Shown in pieces: positions 1-7,033 of a stretch of DNA of 7,868 bases. Location of the stretch: the NCBI GenBank assembly GCA_946482345.1, contig CAMLRJ010000141.1, positions 1-7,868 of the forward strand, in the 5' to 3' direction. A model generated the notes under the pieces. The model was not told the DNA's origin. It was given only the letters and a program-made list of their open reading frames with translations, and ran no database searches. This DNA comes from an uncultured Cellvibrio sp. GTDB lineage: Bacteria; Pseudomonadota; Gammaproteobacteria; Pseudomonadales; Cellvibrionaceae. Position 1 is the first letter of the stretch. Every line of letters begins with the position of its first letter. Both the position numbers and the translations under genes were made by a program.

Positions 1-267
1 TAACAGCGAGTAAATTTTTCGTGGACCAAACACATCCACCAACATACCTATCACTATGCGGGCAGGAATGGTCAAGGCCACATTTAATATCAATAAAGTT
101 TTGATCTGGGCATCACTCAACCCCAGCGTTGATTGAATTGCCAACAATATCGGGGCGTGGTTAAACCAGACGACAAAGGTGATAAAAAATGCAATCCAGG
201 TCAGATGAAGGATTTTCGTTTTTCCAACAAAAGAGAAAAACTGTAAATTTGCACCAGAATTTTTCAC
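1..267 (-). CDS. Nitrate/nitrite transporter, MFS (NNP/NarK-NasA family), N-terminal part
   Basis: Only the first 89 codons are in the window; the gene runs leftward off the left edge. Translation from a GTG at 267-265 gives a short polar start, then a first membrane helix around residues 21-43 that includes FFITFVVWFNHAPILL. A loop LGLSDAQIK (48-56) and a second helix follow. The second helix leads into the MFS motif-A-like stretch GMLVDVFGPRK (74-84). The aromatic/Asn-rich first helix and the LNVALTIPARIVIGM segment are typical of the nitrate-nitrite porter family, which moves nitrate and/or nitrite across the inner membrane. The GTG start is supported by GGAG six bases upstream. No ATG lies upstream in the same frame near the promoter. 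The gene is divergent from the PP2C/kinase gene and has a sigma-54 promoter match upstream, which fits assimilatory rather than respiratory nitrate use. Family assignment is fairly sure; the choice between NasA-like and NarK-like naming is not. Confidence 0.85.
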   Translation of the reverse strand, partial: MKNSGANLQFFSFVGKTKILHLTWIAFFITFVVWFNHAPILLAIQSTLGLSDAQIKTLLILNVALTIPARIVIGMLVDVFGPRKIYSLL

Positions 268-287
268 GAAAAGCTCCAACAGATTTA

Positions 288-300
288 TTGTGGATCACAA
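288..300. promoter_or_regulatory. Dyad TTGTG-N3-CACAA, possible operator
   Basis: TTGTGGATCACAA is a perfect 5-bp inverted repeat around a 3-base centre. It covers the start point predicted from the adjacent sigma-54 site and lies 21-33 bases upstream of the transporter GTG. A repressor bound here would block transcription of the transporter. The half-site spacing is too short for a CRP site. I cannot assign a regulator, and a short dyad like this can also arise by chance. Confidence 0.3.
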
Positions 301-303
301 CAA

Positions 304-319
304 GGCAAAAATTGAGCCA
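304..319 (-). promoter_or_regulatory. Sigma-54 (-24/-12) promoter for the nitrate transporter
   Basis: Read on the minus strand the site is TGGCTCAATTTTTGCC. It has the invariant GG and GC exactly 10 bases apart and matches the consensus TGGCACGN4TTGCW at TGGC, C and TTGC. It faces the transporter and predicts a transcription start near 293, giving a leader of roughly 25 bases before the GTG at 267. Sigma-54 with an NtrC-type activator commonly drives nitrate assimilation genes, so position and family agree. The match was made by eye. Confidence 0.65.
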
Positions 320-391
320 TATATGAAAACCACTTATCTTTTGAAGACTTTCAGCTGAATAAAAATTAAATTACTTTATTTTTCACTCAAA

Positions 392-467
392 AACGCACAA
401 TAATCACGCATAAAATTTTAATAACTATCAAATTCAGTGCAAATCACAAATAAATCAACGCACAATA
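392..467. repeat. 11-bp direct repeat AACGCACAATA (two copies)
   Basis: The 11-mer occurs at 392-402 and again at 457-467, a period of 65 bp or about six helical turns, in the otherwise AT-rich divergent intergenic region. Relative to the predicted sigma-54 start near 293 the copies lie at about -100 to -110 and -164 to -174, a usual range for enhancer-bound activators. Each copy contains GCAC, the half-site core of NtrC boxes, but the matching GTGC arm is poor (2 of 4 bases). The activator therefore remains unidentified. Confidence 0.4.
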
Positions 468-468
468 T

Positions 469-497
469 TTGAACACCTTATTCATTAAACCTATTTA
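469..497 (+). promoter_or_regulatory. Weak sigma-70-like promoter candidate for the PP2C/kinase gene
   Basis: TTGAAC at 469-474 and TATTTA at 492-497 are separated by 17 bases. The -35 hexamer matches 4 of 6 consensus bases and the -10 only 3 of 6. If it is used, transcription would start within about 10 bases of the ATG at 511, giving a very short or leaderless mRNA. That would fit the absence of a Shine-Dalgarno sequence there. This is a low-confidence reading in an AT-rich stretch. Confidence 0.2.
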
Positions 498-510
498 CTG
501 ATAGACACCT

Positions 511-2229
511 ATGGATCACTTACAGTCCAGTTTAAAAATAGCTTTTGCCCAACGAAGTGAAGCGGGCAAAAAATCTGAAAATCAGGACACCATCGGCGCA
601 CGCATACCCGAAGGCTACACCCTGACCAATAAAGGTATTGCGATTGCCATTGCAGATGGTGTGAGCAGCAGCCTGGCTGCACGTGAAGCCAGTCAAACAG
701 CCATTACCGGTTTTTTAACTGACTATTACGCCACGCCTGACACCTGGCGCACACAGCAATCAGCTGTGCGCGTGATTCAATCGCTCAATGCCAGCCTGTT
801 TGGACGCAGCCAAAATTCTATTTACGGTGAAGGTTATCTCACTACTTTTTCTGCGCTGGTGTTAAAAGGTGCCACTGCATTTATTTTTCACGTGGGCGAT
901 ACGCGCGTATACCGATTACGTAAACAGGAATTGGAATGTTTAACTCGCGATCACACACAACGTATTGACCGCAACACGCAATATCTCAGCCGCGCATTGG
1001 GTGCTGATCCTTATGTTGATGTTGATCTGCACACTATTGATGTGGAAGTGGGAGATCTGTTTATTTTGAGTTGTGATGGTATACACGAATTTATTCCACA
1101 TCAGGAATTCAAGGAATTAATTTATCAACATCGACAAAATCCGGATGAGTTGGTTAATCGTGCAATTGATTCTGCATTGGCACACCACAGCGATGACAAC
1201 ATCAGCATTCAGGTTGCCGTCATTGAATCTATTGGCAGCGCATCACAAAACGATGCCATGCAAATTTTATCGCGACTGCCCTTTCCTCCTTTTTTATCAA
1301 CAGGACAAATGATTGATGGTTTGCGTGTTAAAAAAATTCTGCACGAATCCACTCGCAGTCAGGTGTATTTAGTAGAAGATGAAAAAAATACACTGATGGT
1401 GATGAAAACACCTTCGGTTAATTTTCAGGATGACCCGGCCTATATCGAACGATTTGTAATGGAATCCTGGATTGGTTCACGTATTCAAGGTAATGGGGTT
1501 GCCAAAATAATGTCTGCACCTGAATCGCGCTCCTGTCTTTATTATTTAACGGAATACATTAACGGCCCTACACTCACTCAATTATTAAAAGAACGCGGCA
1601 AACTGGCTATTGTGGATGCCATAGAATTAACTGAACAGTTAATTCGTGGAGTCAGTGCATTTCATCGAAAAGACACACTGCATCAGGATTTAAAACCGGA
1701 CAACATAGTCATTGGTAACAAAGGGCCAGTGATTGTCGATTTTGGTTCTTGCTGGGTTGCAGGGGTCGCAGAAGTTTCTGCTCCCTTCACACGCGATATT
1801 ATTTTGGGCACTGCAGATTATTCAGCACCGGAATATCGATATCAGGGAAAAGTGAGTCAAGCATCCGATCAATTTTCTTTAGCTGTACTACTTTACGAAA
1901 TGCTGACGGGGAAATTGCCTTATGGCAACCAGTACGCCAATGCAACTGACGCCAATAAATTACAAAAATTAAAATATATTTCAGCCATGCAACACAACCC
2001 TTTGGTTCCTTACTGGTTAGACAAAGCACTGGAAAAAGCGTTAAGCATTTCACCTGATACCCGGTATGAAGCTTTGTCAGAATGGCTGCAGGATTTAAAA
2101 CATCCCAATCCGCAATGGCTTTCACGACGCGCACAACCTTTAATGGAAACCCATCCCGATAAAGTCTGGAAAATACTGGCGATCACAGGTTGGCTTTGTG
2201 TATTGATTGTGTTGTTTTGGAAAAAATAA
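511..2229 (+). CDS. Bifunctional PP2C-type phosphatase / Ser-Thr protein kinase with C-terminal membrane anchor
   Basis: This 572-residue protein combines two opposing activities. Residues about 8-240 form a PP2C-type, metal-dependent phosphatase: SENQD (22-26), ADG (48-50), FHVGDTRVYRLR (126-137), LSRALG (159-164), SCDGIHEF (187-194) and DDN (228-230) carry the expected metal-binding aspartates. Residues about 268-530 form a Hanks-type kinase with Lys299, alphaC Glu318, catalytic loop HQDLKPDN (391-398), DFG (410-412) and APE (439-441). The nucleotide-binding loop (about 276-290) lacks the usual glycines. The HRD arginine is Gln392, making it a non-RD kinase that would not need activation-loop phosphorylation in the usual way. 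A hydrophobic helix (about 552-570) followed by KK should anchor it with both domains in the cytoplasm. The ATG is fixed by an in-frame TAG at 502-504; no Shine-Dalgarno is visible. Related fusions occur beside nitrate transport and reduction genes in gammaproteobacteria, as here. The substrate is unknown; the transporter or a nitrogen regulator is an inference. Confidence 0.93.
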   Translation: MDHLQSSLKIAFAQRSEAGKKSENQDTIGARIPEGYTLTNKGIAIAIADGVSSSLAAREASQTAITGFLTDYYATPDTWRTQQSAVRVIQSLNASLFGRSQNSIYGEGYLTTFSALVLKGATAFIFHVGDTRVYRLRKQELECLTRDHTQRIDRNTQYLSRALGADPYVDVDLHTIDVEVGDLFILSCDGIHEFIPHQEFKELIYQHRQNPDELVNRAIDSALAHHSDDNISIQVAVIESIGSASQNDAMQILSRLPFPPFLSTGQMIDGLRVKKILHESTRSQVYLVEDEKNTLMVMKTPSVNFQDDPAYIERFVMESWIGSRIQGNGVAKIMSAPESRSCLYYLTEYINGPTLTQLLKERGKLAIVDAIELTEQLIRGVSAFHRKDTLHQDLKPDNIVIGNKGPVIVDFGSCWVAGVAEVSAPFTRDIILGTADYSAPEYRYQGKVSQASDQFSLAVLLYEMLTGKLPYGNQYANATDANKLQKLKYISAMQHNPLVPYWLDKALEKALSISPDTRYEALSEWLQDLKHPNPQWLSRRAQPLMETHPDKVWKILAITGWLCVLIVLFWKK

Positions 2230-2230
2230 A

Positions 2231-3745
2231 TCAGGGTTTATTCCAACCACCACCCAGAGCTTTATATAAGTTCACTGCAGTTTTTAATCGCGATAAACGT
2301 TGTTGCACCAAAGCATCCTGTGCTTGTGCAAAACTGCGCTGTGCATCCAATAAAGTAATCAATTCATCACTGCCTTGACGATAGCGGGTTTCAGCAAGAC
2401 GCAAACTTAATTCTGCCTGTTTAACAATTTCCTGCTGGCTGATTTCCTGCTGTTTGGTAATTTCTGCGGACGCCAGGGTATCGTCTACTTCCTGCAATGC
2501 AACCAAAATGGATTTGTGATATTGCAATAAAAGTTCAGCGGCAAGTGAATCATTAATACGCTTTTTATTCCATATACTACCACCGGAAAAAAGGGCTTGC
2601 GTAAGCTCCAAGGCCCAACCATGACTACTGGTTGCAGGATTCAAACTGAATAATTCAGATGCAGATTTACCGGCACTGGCTGAAAAACTTACACCTGGCA
2701 ATAAAGCTGCTCGTGCCTGGACAACATCTGCCTTGGCCGCAACCAGTTTGGCTTCGCTAGTTGCGACATCGGGGCGACGCACAATTAATTCTGCAGGAGT
2801 TTCAGGAAAAATTTCCGGTACATTAATAGATAACAAATTTTCTTGCCAGGGAGTAAACCCCAGCGGTGATTGCCCCAATAAAATTGCCAAAGCAGAAGCA
2901 GCTTGTTTTGCTTGTAATTGCAAGGGCAGCAAACTGGCTTGCTGATTAAGCAGGTTGGTTTTTTGCTGCGCTACTTCCCCTGCATTGGCGGCACCGTTTT
3001 TATATTTGGCTTCGACAATACGTTGGATATTTTCAGCGATAGCAATATTTTTTTGTGTAGTGGCTATACGTTCCTGCAACGCAAGATAATCAAACCAACC
3101 TGAAGCAACAGCGGCTTTAATACTTAAGGCAGCGGCCTGTTGATTGTAGAGATTAGCTGTTGCTATCGCCTTATCAGCACGTCGTGTGGCGGCAATACCG
3201 CCCCACAAATCAATTTCATATTGCATATTCAAACTGACATTGGTGGACTCACCTCGTGTTGTCACACCCGCTGTATTTTCTGTATTTCTTTCACCGGACG
3301 AGGCGCGGGCATTTAAAGAAGGAAACCAACTGGCATTGGCAATTTTTAATTGTAACTCTGCTTGCCTGACTCGCTCAGCAACAATTAATAAATCCAGACT
3401 TTGTTGATTGGCCGATTGCATTAACTGGTTTAATTTTTCTGATTGAAAATAGGTCCACCAGGTTTGATCTATTACTGTAGGTGTTGTTTGAGCATCAGAG
3501 TAAGCAAAAGCGGACGCATATTGAATATCGGGTTGTTCAATTTTTGTTGGCGAGCTGCAAGCCGTCATGAAAAAAATGCATGCCACAACAAGAAATTTTT
3601 GTAATACAAAAAATCTCCCGTCATTCCTGCGAAGGCAGGAATCCACCGATACAACAAAACAATTGGATTCCTGCCTTCGCAGGAATGACGACCCGGAATA
3701 TGTGTTATAAAAACCCATACAAAACCAATATGACAATAATTTCAT
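2231..3745 (-). CDS. Outer membrane factor lipoprotein of a tripartite efflux pump (TolC-like, NodT family)
   Basis: The product should form the trimeric outer membrane/periplasmic channel for the MacAB pump encoded just upstream. From the ATG at 3745 it has 504 residues. It carries two outer-membrane-efflux (OEP) repeats, with family landmarks YEIDLWGG (176-183), RRPDVATSEAKL (323-334) and the C-terminal NLYKALGGGW (492-501). A lipobox-like MTAC has its Cys at residue 63 (codon 3559-3557), preceded by the hydrophobic FVLQKFLVVACIFF, so the mature protein is probably lipidated. Start: GGAG lies 5 bases before the 3745 ATG and overlaps the macB stop region, with GTG 3751 and ATG 3748 as in-frame alternatives. 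A 60-residue leader is far too long for a normal signal peptide, because an inverted pair of REP-like palindromes (3619-3690) is read in frame between start and lipobox. A GTG at 3646-3644 would give a 471-residue protein with a normal 29-residue signal (RR then a hydrophobic core), but has no clear ribosome site. The stop is one base from the kinase stop. Confidence 0.88.
   Translation of the reverse strand: MKLLSYWFCMGFYNTYSGSSFLRRQESNCFVVSVDSCLRRNDGRFFVLQKFLVVACIFFMTACSSPTKIEQPDIQYASAFAYSDAQTTPTVIDQTWWTYFQSEKLNQLMQSANQQSLDLLIVAERVRQAELQLKIANASWFPSLNARASSGERNTENTAGVTTRGESTNVSLNMQYEIDLWGGIAATRRADKAIATANLYNQQAAALSIKAAVASGWFDYLALQERIATTQKNIAIAENIQRIVEAKYKNGAANAGEVAQQKTNLLNQQASLLPLQLQAKQAASALAILLGQSPLGFTPWQENLLSINVPEIFPETPAELIVRRPDVATSEAKLVAAKADVVQARAALLPGVSFSASAGKSASELFSLNPATSSHGWALELTQALFSGGSIWNKKRINDSLAAELLLQYHKSILVALQEVDDTLASAEITKQQEISQQEIVKQAELSLRLAETRYRQGSDELITLLDAQRSFAQAQDALVQQRLSRLKTAVNLYKALGGGWNKP
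3619..3690. repeat. Inverted pair of REP-like palindromes inside the outer membrane factor leader
   Basis: Two 27-bp arms, 3619-3645 and 3664-3690, are perfect reverse complements separated by 18 bases. Each arm is itself a hairpin: an 8-bp stem ATTCCTGC/GCAGGAAT around a GAAG loop. The arrangement resembles paired REP elements (BIME) or a small MITE of the widespread GTCATTCC...GGAATCC type, which shares the ATTCC-N10-GGAAT form of neisserial dRS3 repeats. Such elements are normally intergenic. This one lies in frame in a coding region and encodes FLRRQES and CLRRND peptides. The arm-to-arm unit is 72 bp, a multiple of three, so the frame is kept. No transposase is present; such elements would be moved in trans by a REP-associated transposase elsewhere in the genome. 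Confidence 0.85.
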
Positions 3746-3754
3746 CATCACTCC
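3743..3754 (-). promoter_or_regulatory. Ribosome site and overlapping start/stop at the macB-outer membrane factor junction
   Basis: On the minus strand the junction reads GGAGTGATGATG. GGAG (3754-3751) is inside the end of macB, TGA (3750-3748) is the macB stop, and three in-frame start codons follow one another: GTG 3751, ATG 3748, ATG 3745. The ATG at 3745 has the best spacing (5 bases). This implies translational coupling of the channel protein to MacB. Confidence 0.7.
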
Positions 3755-5679
3755 GTAGCCAAAGCCGTAACAGGATCAAGTCTTGCTGCTTTTCGTGCAG
3801 GCAAATAACCAAAAATTAATCCCGTTAAAAATGCACAGCTGAATGCCATAATCACCGGCCATATTGAATAAGCGATTGGCATTCCAAAACGACCGACCAA
3901 ACTGGCGGTCGCCAACCCCACCAAAATACCAATCAAACCACCAATTGCAGAAACCACCAAAGCTTCAATTAAAAATTGTTGCATGATATGGCGAGTGCGG
4001 GCACCGGTTGCCATGCGAATACCAATTTCGCGTGTACGCTCTGTCACACTCACCAACATAATATTCATCACACCTATTCCACCTACCAACAACGAAATGG
4101 CAGCAATCGAACCTAACAAAATCGTCATGGTATTTTGTGTTTCTGACACCATATCAATCAGCGATGACATGCTACGAATTTGAAAATCTTCTGTACCATG
4201 GCGCTCCATCATCACACTGTGAATACGTGTTTGCGCCGTCTCCATATTTTTTTCATCGTCAATTGAAACGATAATGCTACGCAAATGTTTTTGACCAATG
4301 ATTCGCAAGCTTCCGGTTTTAAAAGGCACGAACACTTTGTCATCCTGATCCTGCCCTCCCGGATCAGCACCACGTTCGCTCATCACACCAATCACTTGAA
4401 ACAATACATTGTTAATAATGACAAATTCGCCTAGCGGATTTTTGTTGGCAAATAATTTGGTTGCGACAGTTTTCCCCAACACTACAACTGTTGCGTAATT
4501 TTTATCATCTTCTGCTGTAAAAAAAGTACCCTGCGCAACTTGCCATTTACGAGCAGAGGGAAATTCCGGTGCAGTCGCTTGAATTTCAGTTGAATGATCA
4601 AGATTGCCGTAACGCAAAGTAAATTGACCATTTTGCTCGGGCAGAGCTGAAGCCACATGCGGCAATTCTTTTACTGCATCCACATCTTCCGGCACCAGTG
4701 TCATCAAATCCCAACGCCATCGATTTTGCGTGGGTGATCCGGGGCGAATTAATAATAAATTGCTACCCATGGCACTGATGGAATCCACAACGGATTTTTT
4801 CGCTCCGTCACCAATTGCCATCAAACTGATCACCGAAGCCACACCAATTACGATCCCCAATAAAGTGAGCACCGTTCGAAAAATATTGGAGTGCAAAGAG
4901 CGAAATGCCGTTTTCATGGCTTCCAGCAATTCACTTTTTAATCGCGATTCGGTGTTGGTTAAGGACGGCAGAATTTTTTTATCGCTAGAAATTGACGGGC
5001 CTGCATCGGCAATAATTTTGCCATCACGAATCTCAATTAATCGATCCGCATTTTTGGCGACTTCGGCATCGTGGGTAATAAGAATTATTGTGTGACCCTG
5101 AGCGTTTAATTCTTTTAATAAACGCATGACTTCTTTGCCGCTTTGACTGTCCAACGCACCTGTTGGCTCGTCCGCCAAAATAATTTGACCGCCATTCATC
5201 AAGGCACGGGCAATCGATACACGCTGCTGCTGACCACCCGACAATTGATTGGGTTTATGATCCAACCTTTCCTGCAAACCCAACGAACTTAATAATTCGA
5301 CCGATCTCTCTCGGCGTTTTTCTGCGGGTAATCCGGAATAGGTTGCAGGCAACTCAACATTTTCACAAGCGGTAGAACTGGCCAATAAATTATAACTTTG
5401 AAACACAAAACCAAAGGCTTCACGACGTAAATGTGCCAGTCCATCGCGATCCAGTTGCGAAACATTTTGTCCCGCAAAAAAATAATCACCACTGGTCGCT
5501 TTATCCAAACAACCTAAAATATTCATCAAGGTTGATTTACCGGAACCTGATTGCCCCATAATCGCGACAAATTCACCGGCATATATTTGCAAATCAATTC
5601 CATGCAAAACCTGCACGGATAATTCGCCGTTACGAAAAGTTTTTGTAATATTGGAAAGTTGAATCAGCGGTTGATCCAT
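3748..5679 (-). CDS. macB: MacB-type ABC exporter, ATPase-permease
   Basis: MacB couples ATP hydrolysis to export of substrates from the periplasm through MacA and an outer membrane channel. Known MacB substrates in other bacteria include macrolides, lipopeptide toxins and siderophores. The 643 residues match the usual length (about 650). The N-terminal ATPase has Walker [10 protein letters not shown] (42-50), Q-loop Gln94, signature LSGGQQQR (146-153), Walker B IILADEP (166-172) and H-loop His203. A linker leads to TM1 (about 268-290), then a large periplasmic domain (about 291-515), and TM2-TM4 (about 517-540, 567-592, 604-627). The cytoplasmic [16 protein letters not shown] segment (546-561), the usual MacB/FtsX coupling region, lies before TM3. 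The ATG overlaps the macA stop as TAATG, with GGAAG six bases upstream. All nucleotide-binding motifs are intact, so the enzyme looks functional. The actual substrate cannot be read from the sequence; antibiotic or siderophore/peptide export are the alternatives. Confidence 0.95.
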   Translation of the reverse strand: MDQPLIQLSNITKTFRNGELSVQVLHGIDLQIYAGEFVAIMGQSGSGKSTLMNILGCLDKATSGDYFFAGQNVSQLDRDGLAHLRREAFGFVFQSYNLLASSTACENVELPATYSGLPAEKRRERSVELLSSLGLQERLDHKPNQLSGGQQQRVSIARALMNGGQIILADEPTGALDSQSGKEVMRLLKELNAQGHTIILITHDAEVAKNADRLIEIRDGKIIADAGPSISSDKKILPSLTNTESRLKSELLEAMKTAFRSLHSNIFRTVLTLLGIVIGVASVISLMAIGDGAKKSVVDSISAMGSNLLLIRPGSPTQNRWRWDLMTLVPEDVDAVKELPHVASALPEQNGQFTLRYGNLDHSTEIQATAPEFPSARKWQVAQGTFFTAEDDKNYATVVVLGKTVATKLFANKNPLGEFVIINNVLFQVIGVMSERGADPGGQDQDDKVFVPFKTGSLRIIGQKHLRSIIVSIDDEKNMETAQTRIHSVMMERHGTEDFQIRSMSSLIDMVSETQNTMTILLGSIAAISLLVGGIGVMNIMLVSVTERTREIGIRMATGARTRHIMQQFLIEALVVSAIGGLIGILVGLATASLVGRFGMPIAYSIWPVIMAFSCAFLTGLIFGYLPARKAARLDPVTALATE

Positions 5680-7001
5680 TAACGTCTTCCCATGCCTGGA
5701 CCGCCCCAGCCACCCGCCGCCGTTTTCACTTGATTAGGCTTGGTAATACTGCTCACTACTTGCTCGCCTTCTTGCAAACCTTCAATAATTTCCGCCTGCA
5801 CACGGTTGGTTACACCCACTTTTACTTTGCGTTCTTCAGTCACCTGGCCTTCTTTCATAATCTTGACTGTGGCTTCACGAATTCTTTTTTCACGGGATGG
5901 AACCATACCGCTTTGATCATGACCGGAATTTTGTTCGCGTTTTTTTTGCCATTCTTCCGGTGATTTATTTTTCCATTCTTTTTTATCACTACTTTTACCG
6001 CTGCCTTTTGCATCACCTGTAGACGCAAACCTTAATGCCGACATAGGTACCAGTAGAACATTTTTAGCCTGGGATTCAATAAAGAAAACCTGCGTACTCA
6101 TCTGCGTCATTAATAATCGATTTTCATTGGGCACATCAAATAATGCGTTGTAAAGCACCACATTATTTAATACTTCAGGCGTGGGCTGAATGCGATCCAA
6201 CTGACTGTACCAACGCCGCCCCTGACTGCCCAAAGTTGTGAAATACACCGGCATTTGTTTGCGCAATTTGCTGATGTCCGCTTCGGAGACTTGCGTTTGC
6301 ACCGTCATAGTCGATAAATCAGCTATACGCATAATAGTCGGTGCCATTTGATTGGTATTCAAGGTTTGTCCCTGGCGAGAGGTAATCGAAACCACAGTGC
6401 CGTCAATTGGCGAATAAATTTTTGCAAATTCCAGATTAGCGGATTCAACACGCAAAGTAGAATCGGTTTGTTTGATTTGTGCTTGCAAGGCTTTTAATTG
6501 TGCCTGCGCTGATTGCAAACTGGCTTCTGCAGCCTGCAGGGTTTCAGTTGAGGTTGCATCTTCATTTTTTAAATTTTGCTGACGCTGAAAATTAATTTCT
6601 GCCAACTTCAGTTGCGCTTGTTTATCCAACAATTGCGCTTGTTGATTCTGTAATTGTGCCCGAGTCCCATCGACTCTGGCCGCGTAAACCGTTGCATCAA
6701 TTTCCGCCAGCAAATCACCCACCTTGACTTCATCACCGACTTCAACGTGTAACTTTTTTAAAATACCGGATACCTGCGCACCCACATCTACATAATCCTG
6801 TGGCTGTAAAATGCCGGTGGCCGTCACCAAATTTTCAATATCACCACGCACTACCGCTTCAGACGTATAAACAAGTGCATCTTCATCTTTTGCGAACACT
6901 ATTCGCCATAAAAAAATTAATCCCGCAAAAAGAAACAGTGCAATCAATATCCATTTGGGTTGTTTGTAGAGGGGATTTTTTTTATGGATGTGTAGATTCA
7001 T
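5679..7001 (-). CDS. macA: MacA-type periplasmic adaptor (membrane fusion protein)
   Basis: This protein links MacB in the inner membrane to the outer membrane channel. Of 440 residues, 17-36 are a signal-anchor helix with basic residues before it (KK, K13, K16). The first half of the lipoyl domain is at about 73-102 ([20 protein letters not shown] region). A Gln/Ala/Leu-rich alpha-helical hairpin follows (about 103-190), then the second lipoyl half at about 191-213 ([11 protein letters not shown]), a beta-barrel, and a membrane-proximal domain ending in [10 protein letters not shown] (407-416). Two features are unusual. A Lys/Glu/Ser-rich hydrophilic stretch (about 327-375) interrupts the domain after VPMSALRF. 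The C-terminus is a glycine-rich tail, [11 protein letters not shown]. The ATG has only a weak AGAG seven bases upstream. It is the first gene of the operon with macB (one-base overlap). A repeat-filled 141-bp gap separates it from the DUF4198 gene upstream. Confidence 0.94.
   Translation of the reverse strand: MNLHIHKKNPLYKQPKWILIALFLFAGLIFLWRIVFAKDEDALVYTSEAVVRGDIENLVTATGILQPQDYVDVGAQVSGILKKLHVEVGDEVKVGDLLAEIDATVYAARVDGTRAQLQNQQAQLLDKQAQLKLAEINFQRQQNLKNEDATSTETLQAAEASLQSAQAQLKALQAQIKQTDSTLRVESANLEFAKIYSPIDGTVVSITSRQGQTLNTNQMAPTIMRIADLSTMTVQTQVSEADISKLRKQMPVYFTTLGSQGRRWYSQLDRIQPTPEVLNNVVLYNALFDVPNENRLLMTQMSTQVFFIESQAKNVLLVPMSALRFASTGDAKGSGKSSDKKEWKNKSPEEWQKKREQNSGHDQSGMVPSREKRIREATVKIMKEGQVTEERKVKVGVTNRVQAEIIEGLQEGEQVVSSITKPNQVKTAAGGWGGPGMGRR
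5680..5690 (-). promoter_or_regulatory. macB ribosome-binding site inside the end of macA
   Basis: GGAAG at 5690-5686 lies within the last codons of macA, six bases before the macB ATG (5679-5677), which shares one base with the macA TAA. The site and overlap support coupled translation and a fixed macA:macB ratio. Confidence 0.6.
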
Positions 7002-7033
7002 TTTTTTCTCTGGATTTTTTACAAAGATTACAC

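Noticed and set aside
288..300. CRP or FNR binding site
   Set aside because: The 3-base centre between TTGTG and CACAA does not match TGTGA-N6-TCACA or TTGAT-N4-ATCAA.
303..318. Sigma-54 site on the plus strand for the kinase gene
   Set aside because: GG-N10-GC also occurs here because the site is nearly symmetric, but the TT before GC and the first T and C are missing, and it is about 200 bases from the ATG.
1799..2134. Minus-strand frame of 111 codons inside the kinase gene
   Set aside because: The strand opposite carries conserved kinase motifs; the product has no recognisable domain, so it is a shadow frame.
3619..3690. CRISPR-like repeat array
   Set aside because: Only two units, in inverted rather than direct orientation, within coding sequence, and no cas genes.
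3580..3819. Open plus-strand frame of 79 codons across the macB/channel junction
   Set aside because: It is the opposite-strand reading of the palindrome pair plus gene ends; peptides such as SCEGRNP and WIPAFAGM are typical spurious translations of this repeat.
4730..5095. Plus-strand frame of 121 codons inside macB
   Set aside because: Antisense to the intact MacB linker and TM1 region, without a ribosome site or similarity to a known family.
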